This document shows positions 1 to 11,424 of a DNA stretch of 64,000 nucleotides, one piece after another. The position numbers were made by a program, and so were the translations under genes. The stretch covers positions 62,001 through 126,000 of the forward strand of contig JAKSZP010000005.1 in assembly GCA_022478985.1 (NCBI GenBank), read 5' to 3'. Source of the DNA: Massospora cicadina. Taxonomy: Eukaryota; Entomophthoromycota; Entomophthoromycetes; Entomophthorales; Entomophthoraceae. The notes beneath the pieces are model-generated. The model saw only the letters and a program-made list of their open reading frames with translations. It ran no database searches and was not told where the DNA came from. Numbering within the stretch: position 1 is the stretch's first letter; each line of letters begins with the position of its first letter.

Positions 1-600
1 ATCCTTGGCTAAATTATAATCAACAGTTTAATCAGCGTCAATGGGCTGGCCATGACAACCGCCAGCAACCTAGTTATTGACCTGGACCCAATTATGCTGA
101 CCATCAACAATTGGCTTACCATCCTGGAGCTGGGTATACCAAATGACCCCAACCCTTCTGGTCTGGACCCACTTACAATAACCTGGTATGTGGTTCTTAT
201 GGATTAACTGCTACAAATGCGGTCGCCCTGGTCATTTGGCTAAATTCTTCCATAATCGCCATGTGAATTATGTACAACAAGACCAATACTACCAGGGAAA
301 AAATGGAGCGGAGTAGAGATAGGACCCTCTACCTCTGCGATACCCACTCAACACATCCCCAAATCAATATTAGTATACCCTGTGAAAGTTCCTCAGTATG
401 ATGACGGAATTTTATACCAGCAGCCAGTCGGAGGAGTAAATGTAGTAACCTGAGCTCAAGCTAAGGTGGCGATGGAAGAAGAGTCCCTTGAACAACCAAA
501 TCCCTATGCCTGTCAAATGCTGGAGCAAGCTTCATCAGACCAACTTGATTCTGCAGTGGATGTGCCAACTCTGAAAGGAGTGAACGTCGCCCTTCCGGTA
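1..600 (+). pseudogene. G1-1 Gag C-terminal part with zinc knuckle
   Basis: The sequence up to about 200 is rich in Gln, Asn, Pro and Tyr codons, as in the linker before a retroviral-type nucleocapsid. At 209-250 a zinc knuckle reads CYKCGRPGHLAKF: it has the C-X2-C-X4-H spacing, but the fourth ligand is Phe instead of Cys. The other copy of this family, at 60910-60951, has the same Phe. Stops and a frame change follow (for example the TGA near 451). Gag would package the element RNA. The N-terminal part and capsid lie outside the window. Confidence 0.75.
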
Positions 601-639
601 GATGCCATTGTCAGAGAATACCCCATGTTGCAGAGGGGA

Positions 640-1060
640 TTATGAATTTCCTTGGGAAAAGAGAGCCCATAGATGTTCATGTATTAAATAGTCAATATTT
701 TCTTATTCTGAGTGTGCATACTGTGATATTTTTGTAGTGAAAAATAGAGTTTGCGCTATATTAGATACTGGTGCTTCAGTCAACATAGTTTCCACTAAGT
801 TAATGCAAAATTTGACATTGAAACCTGATGTAGGCCATCGCATGGTTTACAGAACTGCTGGAGCTGGAAGCAGTATTTCCGAGGGAGCTTATAGTGCGCT
901 ACCTCTGCACTTTGGGTCCATTGTCATTGTGGCTCCGGCGATTATGTTACCAAATGAACACTATGATCTATTAATTGGGACCACTTTCCTGTGTCATTTT
1001 GGGGCTATTATTGATATGACGGAGGAGACCCTCGCCATTCTGGGTTAGCAGATCCCAATT
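640..1060 (+). pseudogene. G1-1 retropepsin-type aspartic protease
   Basis: An open stretch at 737-1048 contains the retropepsin active-site motif ILDTGASVNIVS, with catalytic Asp at 764-766, and later the second-half motif YDLLIGTTFL that is typical of Ty3/gypsy proteases. The motif is intact, but a TAG lies near 1047 and another near 738, so the polyprotein is cut on both sides. The enzyme would process Gag-Pol. Of the three G1, GA and GC-type proteases it is one of the two that keep the catalytic motif; those of GB and GC have lost it. Confidence 0.85.
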
Positions 1061-1606
1061 TACTTTACTACTAGGGGAGTACCAAATGATCCGGTGCATA
1101 TGAGCCATATCAACCTCGCCTATAGTGACAGGGTATGGCCTGTTTGCTACAATTGACTAAAGCGCAAAGCTTGGGCCCTTCCCCAGAAGATCTATGAATG
1201 TCAAGGGATACCTCTTTGAGCGGCAGGGCCCATATCTATCCCTTCCAGCCATCGAGTCTTAGTGAATACTGAGTTAGAGGTAGAAGTGCTGAGTGGGTTA
1301 TATGGGGAAGTTATTGGGCTCTATCATCAAACACAGTTTGAGCTGCACGTGGCTCCAAGAATTATACTTCTGGGACATGGGGAGATAAAGGTTTTGTTAG
1401 CAAACCTGCAGAGCAAACCAATGCAAATCCGCCGTCACCAAACTATAGCGTATCTTCATCTGATTCCCACAGACAAGGTCTGTCAGGTTCATGATTTCAG
1501 ATCATTGGACAAATTTGAACTACCACTCAAAACATCAGTCAATGTACTAATGGTGGTACCATGGAGTAATTTGACAGGATTAACGGATAAACAAAAAGAC
1601 TAAGCA

Positions 1607-2490
1607 ATGGCTTTGTTTCATAAATACAATGGGATTTTTGCTGGTGATGATCACAATTTAGGGTGTTCTCAGGGGGTAAACCATCGATTGAACACCAGCA
1701 ATCATCCTCCGATAAGGTCTCAGCCAATCTGCCATTATTGGGTAGCAGAAGATGTGGTTACTGAGGAAATTGACAAGTTATTACAACAAGGGATGCTTAA
1801 GCCATCCAAGAGCCCGTGGGCTTCGCCTGTTCTAATTGTAAAAAAGAAGTATGGCATCAACCATGTAGTAATAGACTACCGGAAGCTCAACAGTATTACA
1901 AAAAAGGATTCTTATCCCTTGCCAAGAATCAATGATGCTCTGGACCAATTAGGGGTGCCCGCTACTTTTCTGCGATGGACTTAATATCAGGCTACTGGCA
2001 AATCGAGTTAACCTTGGTGGAACAGGAAAAATGTGCTGTGATCACCTCTAAAGGCTTTTTCAGCCAACATGGATGTCTCAAGGACTGTGTAACGCTCCAG
2101 CTACTTTTCAGCGTGCCATGGACACTATTCTTGGCGACCTAAAACTGTCATGCATCCTAGTATACCTCAATGATATTAACGTTTTCTCTTGAACCTTTTT
2201 GGAGCATCTCAACCACCTTGAAGCAGTATTCCGCCAGCTGGCTGAGGCAAACATTAAAATTAAGCCTCAAAAGTGTAACTTTTTCAAAGATCATATAGAA
2301 TACCTGGGGTTTGTGGTAGACTCACCTGGGCTACAGCCACAACCGGCTAAGGTGGAGGCCATCAGTAAAATGACTACATCTAATTGTAAGCATGACATAC
2401 AGTATTTCTGGGGATGGTCAGTTACTACCAACGCTTTATCCCTAATTTTAGCTGTATTGGAGGCCCGCTATTTGAGTTGTTAAAAAAAGA
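1607..2490 (+). pseudogene. G1-1 reverse transcriptase
   Basis: The first half (1607-1984) has the gypsy fingers and palm motifs LLQQGMLKPSKSPWASPVL and VVIDYRKLNSITKKDSYPLP. The reading then shifts frame. The catalytic box at 2163-2174 reads YLND where the family has YLDD: the first Asp codon is AAT after a C, the product expected from a CpG-to-CpA change. The thumb side continues at 2199-2400 with IKIKPQKCNFF and EYLGFVV. Frameshifts near 1985 and 2190 and the lost Asp make it inactive. Confidence 0.93.
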
Positions 2491-2539
2491 CTCTTTGTTC
2501 AAATGAGCGGAACGTCATCAATCCACTTTTGATGCACTC

Positions 2540-2950
2540 CATATGGCTTTAAGCAGCGCACCAGTTTTGCAATATCCAAACTTTGACTGGGAAAGATATT
2601 GTTCAGATGGTTGCATCCCTTTCCGCTGTTGGGGCAGTACTTTCTCAGATGATGAGGGAGAAGAACATCCTGTTGCATTCTGTAGTCATAGTCTGAACTG
2701 TCATGAGCATAACTATACTGTGACCAAGCAAGAGTGCTTAGCAGTAATCTACACATATAAAAAAAGATTCTATCTGCATGGGGTAAAGTTTAAAGTCATA
2801 ACTGAACACACATCATTATGCTGGTTGCAGAATCTCAAAGAACCAGAAGGATGATTGGCTCAATGGGCTCTCAAGTTACAGTCTTATGATTTTAAGATCC
2901 TTCATCATCTGGGAGCAAAGCACCAGAATGCTGACTGTTTATCTTGATTA
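2540..2950 (+). pseudogene. G1-1 RNase H
   Basis: This segment follows the reverse transcriptase and has the gypsy RNase H pattern: EEHPVAFCSHSLNCHEHNYT, then TKQECLAVIY, then TEHTSLCWLQNL. It closes with HQNADCLS at 2921-2944, the usual end of the domain. The domain would remove RNA from the RNA/DNA hybrid during replication. The initial DASD-type box is damaged (about 2590-2640) and the frame changes at about 2855, so it is a fossil. Confidence 0.88.
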
Positions 2951-3115
2951 CTGACCATTGCAGTGACAGCGGACCTCAGCGACGTGATGTATGATAAGAT
3001 GCTCAGCGGAAAATATGACGACAAACTGCCCCCAGTAATCAAAATGTTAAATGAAATGCGCACAAATACCTTCCAACAGAATGTAGAACTGTACAAATGA
3101 ATCAGTGATTCTACA

Positions 3116-4180
3116 GTGAATTTCCCGCGGCCCTCCACATGGCCAGAAATCATTATGAGCGCTCACAAAGCAGTCGGGCATGGTGGCATGCACAAAACTA
3201 TGGAGTTGTTACGCCCACGATACTATTGGGAAAGTATGAGTTTTGATGTGCTCAAACTATTTCCTGGTGCCATCAGTGCCAAGTGGAGAAGCCATTCCGC
3301 CATATTACATCATATTGGTTAGTAAAACCACATTTCGCTTGGTATACAGTCTCCCTAAATGTCATTGGCCCCTTGCCAACAGGAGCCAACCGTTGTAAGT
3401 ACATTCTAGTGGTTATTGACCACTTGACCCGGTGGGTTGAAGCAAGGGTGATATGAGACCTGGGGGCAGTTACAGTGGCTAAATTTGTGTTGGAATTCAT
3501 TATCCAGTGGCACATATGCCCTCAGTTTATTCTCACTGATAATGGCACCAACTTCACCTCACACATCCTTCCCAAGCTGAATGATCTTATGGGAATCCGC
3601 GGAGTTCTGATGACCCCATACCACCCCAAGTCTAATGGAATGGTCTAACAAGTGAATGGAACTTAGGTGAACATACTCCAAAAATTAGTAACTGAACGCC
3701 CTTCCGATTGGAGCTCTCTTTTTTCCACTGTGTGTTCACTTATAACATTAGTTACCATTCCGCCATGGGGTAGAGCCCCTTCCAATTACTATATGGCTGA
3801 CACCTGGCTCTTCCAGCGTTGCTTTATGCGTGTGTAGAAGACATTGGCAGACTAGAACCCCACCACTATTTGACAAACATCGTGAACATTCTGACCAAGC
3901 TGCAAACTGAAGCATATTCCTTCAGCTTGGTTAAGAAGATTAGGAATCAGGCTGCTGATCAGGCACGCCATAATGGGTTAGTGCCATTCAAGGAAGGCGA
4001 TATGGCTCTCTTTCACAATCAGCATGGATTTGAGCAAAAGCACAAGCTGAATAATATTTGGGTGAGTCCATTTTAATTAATAGAGAAAACTGGAGTCAAC
4101 GCATATACTATTAAGGATCCTACAAGTGGTCAGATCATTAACTGAGTACACGTGAAGTTTCTCCAACCTTACAAACAGTA
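3116..4180 (+). pseudogene. G1-1 integrase
   Basis: The H2C2 zinc-binding start is visible as AHKAVGHGGMHKTMELL at about 3155-3215 and, after a frame change, CHQC at 3268-3279. The DDE core is recognisable but dead. The first Asp in the block normally reading SFDVVGPLP is Asn (AAT at 3358-3360). The second Asp survives in LTDNGTNFTS (about 3533-3560). The Glu expected in VERVNGT is a TAA stop (about 3646). The C-terminal end (4100-4180) reads IKDPTSGQIIN and KFLQPYK, typical of gypsy integrases without a chromodomain. Confidence 0.9.
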
Positions 4181-4198
4181 GGATATTATCATATAGTT

Positions 4199-4211
4199 AA
4201 GGAGGGGGTAA
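4199..4211 (+). other. Polypurine tract of G1-1
   Basis: The stretch AAGGAGGGGGTAA lies directly upstream of the 3' LTR, the expected place for the plus-strand primer of reverse transcription. Confidence 0.75.
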
Positions 4212-4784
4212 TGTCACGATTTTGATATGACTGGATGATAATCTTGGGACAGCCGAGTGGGATCTGTCAAACATAGTATCAGTTACAATTATTTGAGTGC
4301 CTTGAGATGAGGCGATATTGGTATATAATGGGTCTTTATTGGATGTAATGAGTTTATTGGATCGCCTCTATATAAGGTGATAAGGCGATAAGGTGATGTT
4401 GATATTTGATGAATACAAAGTAAATTACCTACAAATAGGGCAACAGAGGACTAAGAATAACAAGCCAAAATTTGAGGAGAATTGGCGGAATAGAATAACC
4501 CAAGTAATGAGAAATCGTATCGCCTGAAGCTGATGTATATAGGCAAAATAGGCAATTGAGAGAGGTAGGTTTTTTGAGGGCAGACGAGATGGGACAGCGA
4601 AAAGTAGATGTATATATAAAAATAAATAAAAAGAACCGGCTGGGGCAATTGCTCCTATTTTTTAAGTATATTTTCAAGTGCGTCTGAAGGACTGATGATC
4701 CCCACATTGTCTGTCCGTTGCTCAGAGGGCTCGACCTGTGTGAATAGCCTGATTGATCCTAGCAATACCATTCAAATTTTAACA
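4212..4784 (+). repeat. 3' LTR of G1-1 (573 bp)
   Basis: It starts TGTCACGATTTTGATATGAC right after the polypurine tract and ends with TTTTAACA, so it has the TG...CA ends of an LTR. It aligns to the LTRs at 55498-56075 and 61870-62452 (both minus) and to the solo LTR at 50780-51312. The copies share a TTTGAGTGCC/ATGAGGCGATATT block near the start and a TCCGTT-CTCAG-GGCT-GACC block near the end. With the 5' LTR missing, its target duplication cannot be tested. Confidence 0.88.
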
Positions 4785-6172
4785 CTGATATAGATTAAAG
4801 TATGTTACACTTTTACCAGTAATTAGTATATTACCAGAATCTATAAAGGTCCTTTTATTCTCAAGGAAATTATTGCTGTGTTCTTTAATTGGGAGTCTCT
4901 AGAATAAAGAGTAAGGATCTGAGCATGGATCCAGAGAAGAGAAGCTGAACTGAATTAGGTTTGCTTCCAACTGTGTTACCAGAGAGAAGCCATAAACTCA
5001 GGATCTGGGTGTGGATTGAGTTAGGAGGTATAATGGAACAAATCCCTTTTGAGGACATCCTTAGTAATTTGAGGGTAAATACTAATCTAGAGTTTAACTC
5101 AATTCTAGTACTTTATTCAACTATAAATAATAGTCTCCATACTATTTTCAAACAAATACATCTTATTATCAGACAACACAGAGAATTGCACAACAACAAA
5201 CCTGTGCAGTTAATTACTTTAGGTGTTATCAGCTGAGAATGATCAAGAACCCTATAAATTTTAACAAGCCCAATACAAATAGATGATTATTTTCAGTTAT
5301 ATTTCATAAGATTTTTTAAATGTAATAGAAAAATCTTCCATTATTTTCCAGATGTACCTCAATCTATTGAGCTTTTCATTTTATAACAAAGAAAGATTAA
5401 TACTACAATATCTCATTAAATCCAAGCTTAACAAAATTAAATATACTTATCTCAAAATTAAAGCAAGTGTAATCTTAACTGTGCTTTTGTGAGGCTACGC
5501 TTAATCACAACCTCACTTAAAAATTGTTGGATTTGCTATTTATAAATTAAACAGTTAACTACTAATATAAAGAAAAACATTAGAATTAAATAAAAACTAA
5601 ATTGTCATAATAGTAGGTCCACTCTAGCATAAGCAAGTATCTCTTTATCAGATGTTTGATTAAGCTTCAAAGCATGATCCTATAAACTTGACTTCCATCA
5701 GGTAGGTAATCTAATAATAGATTTTCTTATCAGAGATATAAAGTTGAGAAATAGTTAGCTAACTTATGAAGGCATTATAAGTTTAGTTATTCAAGCTTGT
5801 TGTACCATCTAGATACTTAAACTACATAATACTGAATTTTAATTTATCTTTCAGCACTTGAATGGATTATGCGAGGTAAAATATCTTACCATACCATACT
5901 CTGACCCTTTTCCCTCTATGTCATGTCAATTTATGTGTTTGCCATATATAATCATGTGTTATAGTTTAGTTTATTCCTAAATAAATGTATACCTAAAAAG
6001 TCTGATAGTGTAGTGCTTATGTAAACATACTAAGACTCTATAAAATCAACTGATTGCATGGCCTCTTTATTTAAAGCGCTTTTTAATTGTAACAAATTAT
6101 TATAATCATCCTATTAATAATCTTAAACTATTTTTAATATCAGATATGTGAAAATATTTGGGTTCTTACCTC
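4785..6172. other. AT-rich interval without a convincing gene
   Basis: About 1.4 kb lie between the G1-1 LTR and the LINE. The longest open stretch, 4961-5236 (plus, 91 codons, with a run MEQIPFEDILSNLRVN after an internal ATG), has no motif I recognise and no clear start or terminator context. It could be the N-terminus of a degraded Gag or chance. The rest is AT-rich with many stops in all frames. Confidence 0.5.
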
Positions 6173-6188
6173 TTTTACAACCAGTTAT
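6173..6188 (+). repeat. Target-site duplication, LINE-1 3' side (16 bp)
   Basis: TTTTACAACCAGTTAT is perfectly repeated at 11409-11424. The two copies bracket the minus-strand LINE, and the flanking bases differ immediately outside and inside, so the duplication is 16 bp, a length normal for target-primed reverse transcription. Confidence 0.95.
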
Positions 6189-6434
6189 CTTATTTAACCG
6201 AGGTAAGCTGACCAGGGGACAGACATTACCGAATATATGTGAATCTAAGAGAATAACTAAGAAATATAAAAATTGGGCACCCCAGGGTACTCAAGTTACC
6301 CCTGTTGCCAGCGGGACTGCCAGGTATGGGGGGTTGATGCAAGACTCTGAGGGGGTTTCCCCTGCTATGGAGCAGTTGTGAAGGAAAGGGTCTGTGTGGA
6401 GGAACCAGAGTGGGAACCATGATTCTATGAGCGC

Positions 6435-7066
6435 TTATTGTCTTGGTCTCATATATCCATAGAGCCAGGCTTGGAAGTGCTCTAGTAAGAGGACATGGAA
6501 TCTGTTAATAATCCCATGAATGATTGGAACCGTGCCCTTGAACGCATCTAATGCAATTGTGTGTATTGTCCACATTGCAATGGGTATTAGGGAGTGGAGG
6601 GTAGATGGGATTGGTGACTCGATCTGGAGCGCAAAGATACTTTTGATTTTGAGAATTCCTGTTCGTTTTGAATCTTGAGCAGGCGTGCGACTTCCTGCCA
6701 TATAGCTTTGGTTGGGGGGCATGCTTCTAGGCGGTGATGTATGGATCCCTCCCCTCCACATACTGCACATGTTTTGTGGAGGGAGTTGGAGCGGTCCGCC
6801 GTCCTATAGGTCCTTCTCAAACAGCGCCAGGCGTTTGCTCTTATCCTTGGTTGTAGGAGTGGGTGGTGTGTCATTTTCCACATTGCTTTCTGTGTGGTTA
6901 AATCATAGGGAATGTCCAGCATATCTAGGTATTCTAACCTAGCTATGCTTGGGGTTGTTGCGAGCATATCCCTCTGGGGGTGGTTTTCTGGGTTTCTTAA
7001 TTTAAATTGGGGGCTGGGTCGTCCCCTTCCCTGTATAGTACCCATGTTCTCTATGGTCCATCCCAT
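6435..7066 (-). pseudogene. LINE-1 ORF2, C-terminal region with CCHC finger
   Basis: The frame 7066-6587 contains YLDMLDIPYDLTT and then CAVCGGEGSIHHRLEAC, a C-X2-C-X7-H-X4-C finger found near the C-terminus of Tad1/I-like ORF2 proteins. The sequence resumes in another frame (6770-6435) with LIPIAMWTIHTIALDAFKGT and ends near 6435. The same finger and the same AMWTIHT segment are present in the second LINE at 48754-48804 and about 48945-48975, confirming that both belong to one family. Confidence 0.87.
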
Positions 7067-7078
7067 ACAGCAGATAGT

Positions 7079-8656
7079 TCAGAGAATATGTTTGAAATGA
7101 GGGGAGGTTCCATGCGGACCCATTGCAGTAGGGTGCTTGGCAAGGTATGAAAGTAGTCTAGGTGGACTATGTGGGTTGGTTAATTTGAGCGCCTGTGCAA
7201 AGTTAGTCCTTGCTGCTCTGGACCAATGTTGTTGCAGGAGGTCTGGAGCAAGGATTTCCTTTATCCAGGTACCTAGGATGTGATTGGCATGGCTCTCAAA
7301 ATCTATTAGTCCCATGCCTCCGCTTGAGCGTGGGCCAAATAGTGTTTCCATCCGTATAGGAGGGTGAGAGCCAGGCCACAGCCAGCCCTGGATAAGCGCG
7401 CGAATTGAGGTTATAAAGGTAGGTGAGAAGGCTATCGCATGGGCCTGGTACCACAGTATTGGGAGGATGAGCGAGTTAGCAACTGTAACTTGTCCTGTTA
7501 GTCCTGGGGTTCTTCCCTTGAGGAAGGCGACGCGTTTGGATACCCGTTGTAACAGGTTACTTTCCATTGTCTCATTAGCATATCCCCCTGATTCTAGCCA
7601 GATTCCAAGGTGTCATACAGGAGTGGTGGTGGGAGGTGTTGCAAAGGGTAAATTAATTGGGTTTTTTCTTTGAGTGTTGGTGTGAGGTTCTGATGTTGTG
7701 GCCCAATTGTTTGTGTATTTGACTAAGGGATTATTTCTGTCTTCCTTTTGTTGAGCGATTCATTGCTCACCTTAGACTATTCCTCTAGAGTGTGTTCCAG
7801 CTGTCAGGCATCTTCATTGTTTGCTATACCTGCTACGCAATCATCTGCAAAGGCCAGTATCTTGACTGTTGGTTGTCCTTGTGCGGTTATCCCCATGAGA
7901 TGTGAGTCAGTTACTCAGAGGAGCGGGTCAAAGCTGAAATTGTATAGCAGTGGGCTGAGGGGATCCCCTTGTTTGAGCCCTCTGTGTGGTTTTATCTTGT
8001 TTGTTAGGAATCCAGGGCCGCATACAGCCATGGTTGCAGATTCTGTTAGGAGCATCACCCATTTTATGAATATTGGTGGGAGTTTGAAGGCATGTAGACA
8101 TTCTTTTAGGTATGGCCAGCTAACACGGTCATATGCCTTTTCTGATCCAAGAAGACCAAGGCACCAGTTTCTTTGGATTGGCAAATGTTTGCAACAGGGT
8201 GTATGTTGTTCCAGATTGAACGCCCTGGTATAAACCCAAACTGGTTGGGTGATAGGGCGTCAGATGCAATCGCGCCTAATCTAGCTGCTAGAATTTTTGT
8301 TAGAATTTTTGTGTCAGTGTTGGAGAGTGCAATTGGGCGCCAGTTGGCCAGGTCCAACTTGTCACCCTTTTTATACAAGGTTATAACGTAGGATTTATGG
8401 CCTCCTGGTAATAGGCGCGTTTCCAACAAACTCTGGTTCATTGATGCCAATAGGAGGGGGCGATTTGTTGTAAATATTTTTTGTAAAATTCGTAGGGTAT
8501 CCCATCAGGCCCTGGGCATTTCCTACGTGGTGCACCGCGAATTGTTTCCCAAAGCTCCTCCCGTGTGATAAGGGATAGTATATTGTAATTTGGTGGTGTA
8601 CTTTGTATCTTGGCAGTTTGAATAAATTCTTTAAATTTTTGTGGATCTCTTAACAT
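7079..8656 (-). pseudogene. LINE-1 ORF2, reverse transcriptase domain
   Basis: Non-LTR reverse transcriptase blocks appear in order: RRKCPGPDGIPYEFYKKY (about 8530), LANWRPIALSNTDTKILTK (about 8340), QFGFIPGRSIWNNI (about 8250), GALVFLDQ then KAYDRVSW (about 8130-8180), GLKQGDPLSPLLYNFSFDPL (about 7930) and the catalytic FADD at 7840-7851. The thumb and linker region runs on to 7079. All catalytic Asp residues are present, so loss of function comes from frameshifts (about 8450, 8150, 7900) and not from the active site. Confidence 0.93.
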
Positions 8657-8999
8657 ATCGCAATATAATTCGGTGTAATAGCAGTGTAATTCCGCCTTAC
8701 CTCCTCAGGGTCAGTTGCCACAGTGCCGATGGTCTTGTGGACCTGTGTGCACATGGGCTGGTTTCTGTGGGAGTGGAATTGGCAGAAAAAGTATGTCAAA
8801 CAGGTTTTGCCTTCATGAACTTACCTTTGTTTAATACTTTGATTCTGTGTTGGTGTTAAAAGATGAGATTGTTCAGTTGGGCTGAAATTTCTGCCCATTT
8901 GCATCCCCAATTATGGCTATAGCCAGATCTCGGAGTATTTATTTCCAGGTGGTCTAGTTCTGCCAAGGTACGCTTGATTGTGGCTGTGTCCGCGGTGTA

Positions 9000-9930
9000 C
9001 TTGCGTGATGCAATATGTCAGGTTTTGTCAATTAAATCTTTTTTGAAATTTTCCCATGTTCTGATGGGATCCAAAGTGAATGGGGTTGTGAATTCTGGGT
9101 TTGTAGCTTTGTTTTCAACCCAGTCAGATATCTCAGGCAATCTTATATATTCTGGGTGAAGCTTTCTCCAAGGCGACACCTGTGTGTGGGATTGGGTTGG
9201 CGCAAACTGCACCGTAACTAATCGGTGATCAGAAAAATTGATCTTTTTTGTTGTAAATTTGGAGATTCTTGAGTGGTGGGATTGTGGGATGAGGATGTGG
9301 TCAATATGACTCATTAATATGAGCAGTCCCTCATGTATGTTGGGTCTTGTCATATGGGGAAGGATTGGTGAATTGGGAGGAAGAGCATCCTGTAAGCCAA
9401 GAAATGCCTTCATTGTGCGATATTCAATGTGTCCAGGTGGGTATCCCCTGAGATTAGGCCATCGATCTGTATTGGGGTTATCCCAGCAGTTGAAATCGCC
9501 TAACATGATGATATCTGGTGGGAGGGTGAGGGTAGAAATTTTTTCAAAAAAAATTTTCTTTCAGTTGCAGTGCACAGTGCGTAGATACATGCAAGCAAAA
9601 TTATTTCATCTTGGCATGTGATTGTTGCTACCAGGACTCGACCATGCAAGTGTGATGATGAATTTGTAATTTTAAATTTTTTGTTGTTTTGGACTATCAC
9701 CCCACAGTGAGACGTCCATACTGATTGTGATGGTGCGACCCTGGTTGACCAGGATTCTTCTTCCCCTTGTAGGCAGTGGGTTTCTTGGATGGCCAAGATG
9801 TCTACAAGAGGTTTTTGCAGGAATGCCAGCTTTTGGCTTGGGATGTATGAGCCCTGGCTCCCGCGATATTTAACGTCCCTATTGACACTGAGGTGCCCGT
9901 GGCGCCTCAGGAGCAGGTGGGAGGACCCTC
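9000..9930 (-). pseudogene. LINE-1 ORF2, AP-type endonuclease domain
   Basis: The exonuclease/endonuclease/phosphatase fold is read in several frames from about 9930 downwards: a GTLNIAGAR start, DILAIQETHC with the catalytic Glu near 9790, LGDFNCWDNPNTDRW near 9490, SHIDHILIPQ near 9310 and FSDHRLVTVQF near 9230. These are the metal- and DNA-binding boxes of APE-type endonucleases, which nick the target so that its 3' end primes cDNA synthesis. The motifs are intact, but the frame is broken at about 9790 and 9500. Confidence 0.9.
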
Positions 9931-10319
9931 TGGTCCTATCCCACCGCGGCTCATTTTGGCCATGCTCCGCATCTGTACTCCAACTCTTTCACTGCCATTG
10001 TTGGTTCCCTTGATCTGACCCAATGATTCAAGGGAATTGCGGTTTTGCATTTGCATCAACTTTTCCTGCACAGGTCTCATGTTGATTTGATGCGGGTTGT
10101 TGATTAGGATTTTATATTTTTGAGGTTCAACTTTGTTGCATTGTGCACCACATTTTCACCCTAATTGCGGTTGCATTGTTCCTCAGTATATGCATGACTG
10201 ATGACGCTTTGTGGCTCAGTCTGGTTACTGTGAAAATTTTTGCCCTGGGCATATTGTTCTTATTAGTTGGTTTGGTGAATATCTGAAATATCCTCCTGAA
10301 TTTGTCTGTGGTTAATGGC

Positions 10320-11326
10320 AGATTCCGCGTGTGCCGCCGCTTCAGCCGCTGTACTCTTGCGGGACTTTTGTGCTGCTTTACGCTGTTTACTTGTAACTAG
10401 GTCCACGATGGAGTATAGTCCATCTTCACCCTAGCGGAATGGGTGGTGGCCATCAGTCATTTTGGCGAAGTTTTCATTATCTTCGTCCATAGCTTCTTCA
10501 CAAAAATCATTTTCCATTAAGCCCTCTTTTACAGGGCATGCATGTTCCTTGTGGCCCAGTGAGCCACAGTGGTTGCAAATGGGTGGTGCGCGTTCTGGTG
10601 TAACTTGGAATGCAGCCGACTGGCCCCATCTGCAAGTGAAATTCTGCTGCGCGGGGAATTCTGGATAAATCCTCTTCAACTTATGGGAAGGGGTCGATTA
10701 CAGCGATAGCTTTGCCCGTGCTCAGGTTGGGCATTAAGTAAAATTTCTGTAATTCGAGTTGTTGGATTTTTCCGTAGGCCACAAGGCCTTTGCAGAGCTC
10801 CTCCTCGATTACCTTATGAGAAAGGTTGGTGGGGAGCGAGTCAAAGGAGATGAACAAAGTTTTTGCTTTGTTCCATCTGGTGCGCGCGGTGCGCACAATT
10901 TTTGCCCTCAGAGAGGGCAATTTCCACACTGATTTTTGCTGCGGCATTGGCTTCATCATCTGTTTTGAAACCAATATTGATCCAGCCTTGGCCCATGTTG
11001 TTGGTGGCTATGTACACCGCATGAGGGAAAAGTGAGGGCTGTGCCTCACATGTTTTCTCCCACAGGGTTGGTGACTCATCACCAAGGAAGAGTCTGATCC
11101 TGTGTTCCACCTTTAACAAAGGTTGGTTGAATTTAATGTACATGTATTGTGCGTGCTTTACAGTAAATACCATAAACCCAGATGGTGTCTGAGTTTGTGA
11201 TTTCTTTGCAGATTGGGTTCCTGGTCCCCCTCCAGGGCGTTTCTTGCCCTTAGTTGCACCGTTAAGCGCACCGCTTGCTGTGACGCTCGCCCATGTTGTA
11301 TTATTTTTGTTATTAAAGTCGCCCAT
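10320..11326 (-). pseudogene. LINE-1 ORF1 (Gag-like, zinc-knuckle protein)
   Basis: ORF1 starts with ATG at 11326 (MGDFNNKNNTTWASVTAS) and runs open to 10841. It continues in a second frame (10974-10681), where LFISFDSLPTNLS and a TGKAIAVI segment suggest an RRM-like RNA-binding fold. A third frame (10679-10431) contains the knuckle CNHCGSLGHKEHAC at 10536-10577 with intact C-X2-C-X4-H-X4-C. An acidic stretch and a basic, Ala-rich tail (KQRKAAQKSRKSTAAEAAAH) follow to about 10320. The protein would coat the element RNA. Two frameshifts inactivate it. Confidence 0.85.
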
Positions 11327-11408
11327 CTTTCCTGTGTGTGATTATCCAAATTTGCTGTTCAAATCAAATTATAGTAACTAAAGCGATTGTTATGAGAAAG
11401 AAAAGCTG

Positions 11409-11424
11409 TTTTACAACCAGTTAT
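11409..11424 (+). repeat. Target-site duplication, LINE-1 5' side (16 bp)
   Basis: Perfect partner of 6173-6188. It fixes the 5' end of LINE-1 at 11408, about 80 bp upstream of the ORF1 start codon. Confidence 0.95.

Larger units (their letters stand above)
1..4784 (+). mobile_element. Ty3/gypsy retrotransposon, family G1, left-truncated by the window (G1-1)
   Basis: Degenerate remains of gag, protease, reverse transcriptase, RNase H and integrase follow one another on the plus strand in Ty3/gypsy order and end in a polypurine tract and a 573-bp LTR. The 5' LTR lies outside the window. Every domain is recognisable, but the reading frame is broken many times, so this is a dead copy. The LTR matches the two LTRs of the minus-strand element at 55498-62452 in its start (TGTCAYGATTYTGATATGAC), in an internal TTTGAGTGCC block and in its end, which puts both in one family. 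No chromodomain was seen after the integrase. Confidence 0.93.
6189..11408 (-). mobile_element. Full-length but decayed non-LTR retrotransposon, Tad1/I-like (LINE-1)
   Basis: On the minus strand it contains ORF1 with a zinc knuckle, then ORF2 with AP-endonuclease, reverse transcriptase and a C-terminal CCHC finger, the plan of Tad1/I-like elements. It is bracketed by perfect 16-bp direct repeats and has a 3' end CCTGGTCAGC...CCTCGGTTAAATAA that resembles the 3' end of the second LINE (44128-49333). At 5.2 kb and with ORF1 complete in outline it is full length, not 5'-truncated. All ORFs carry several frameshifts or stops. Clade assignment rests on domain order only. Confidence 0.93.
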
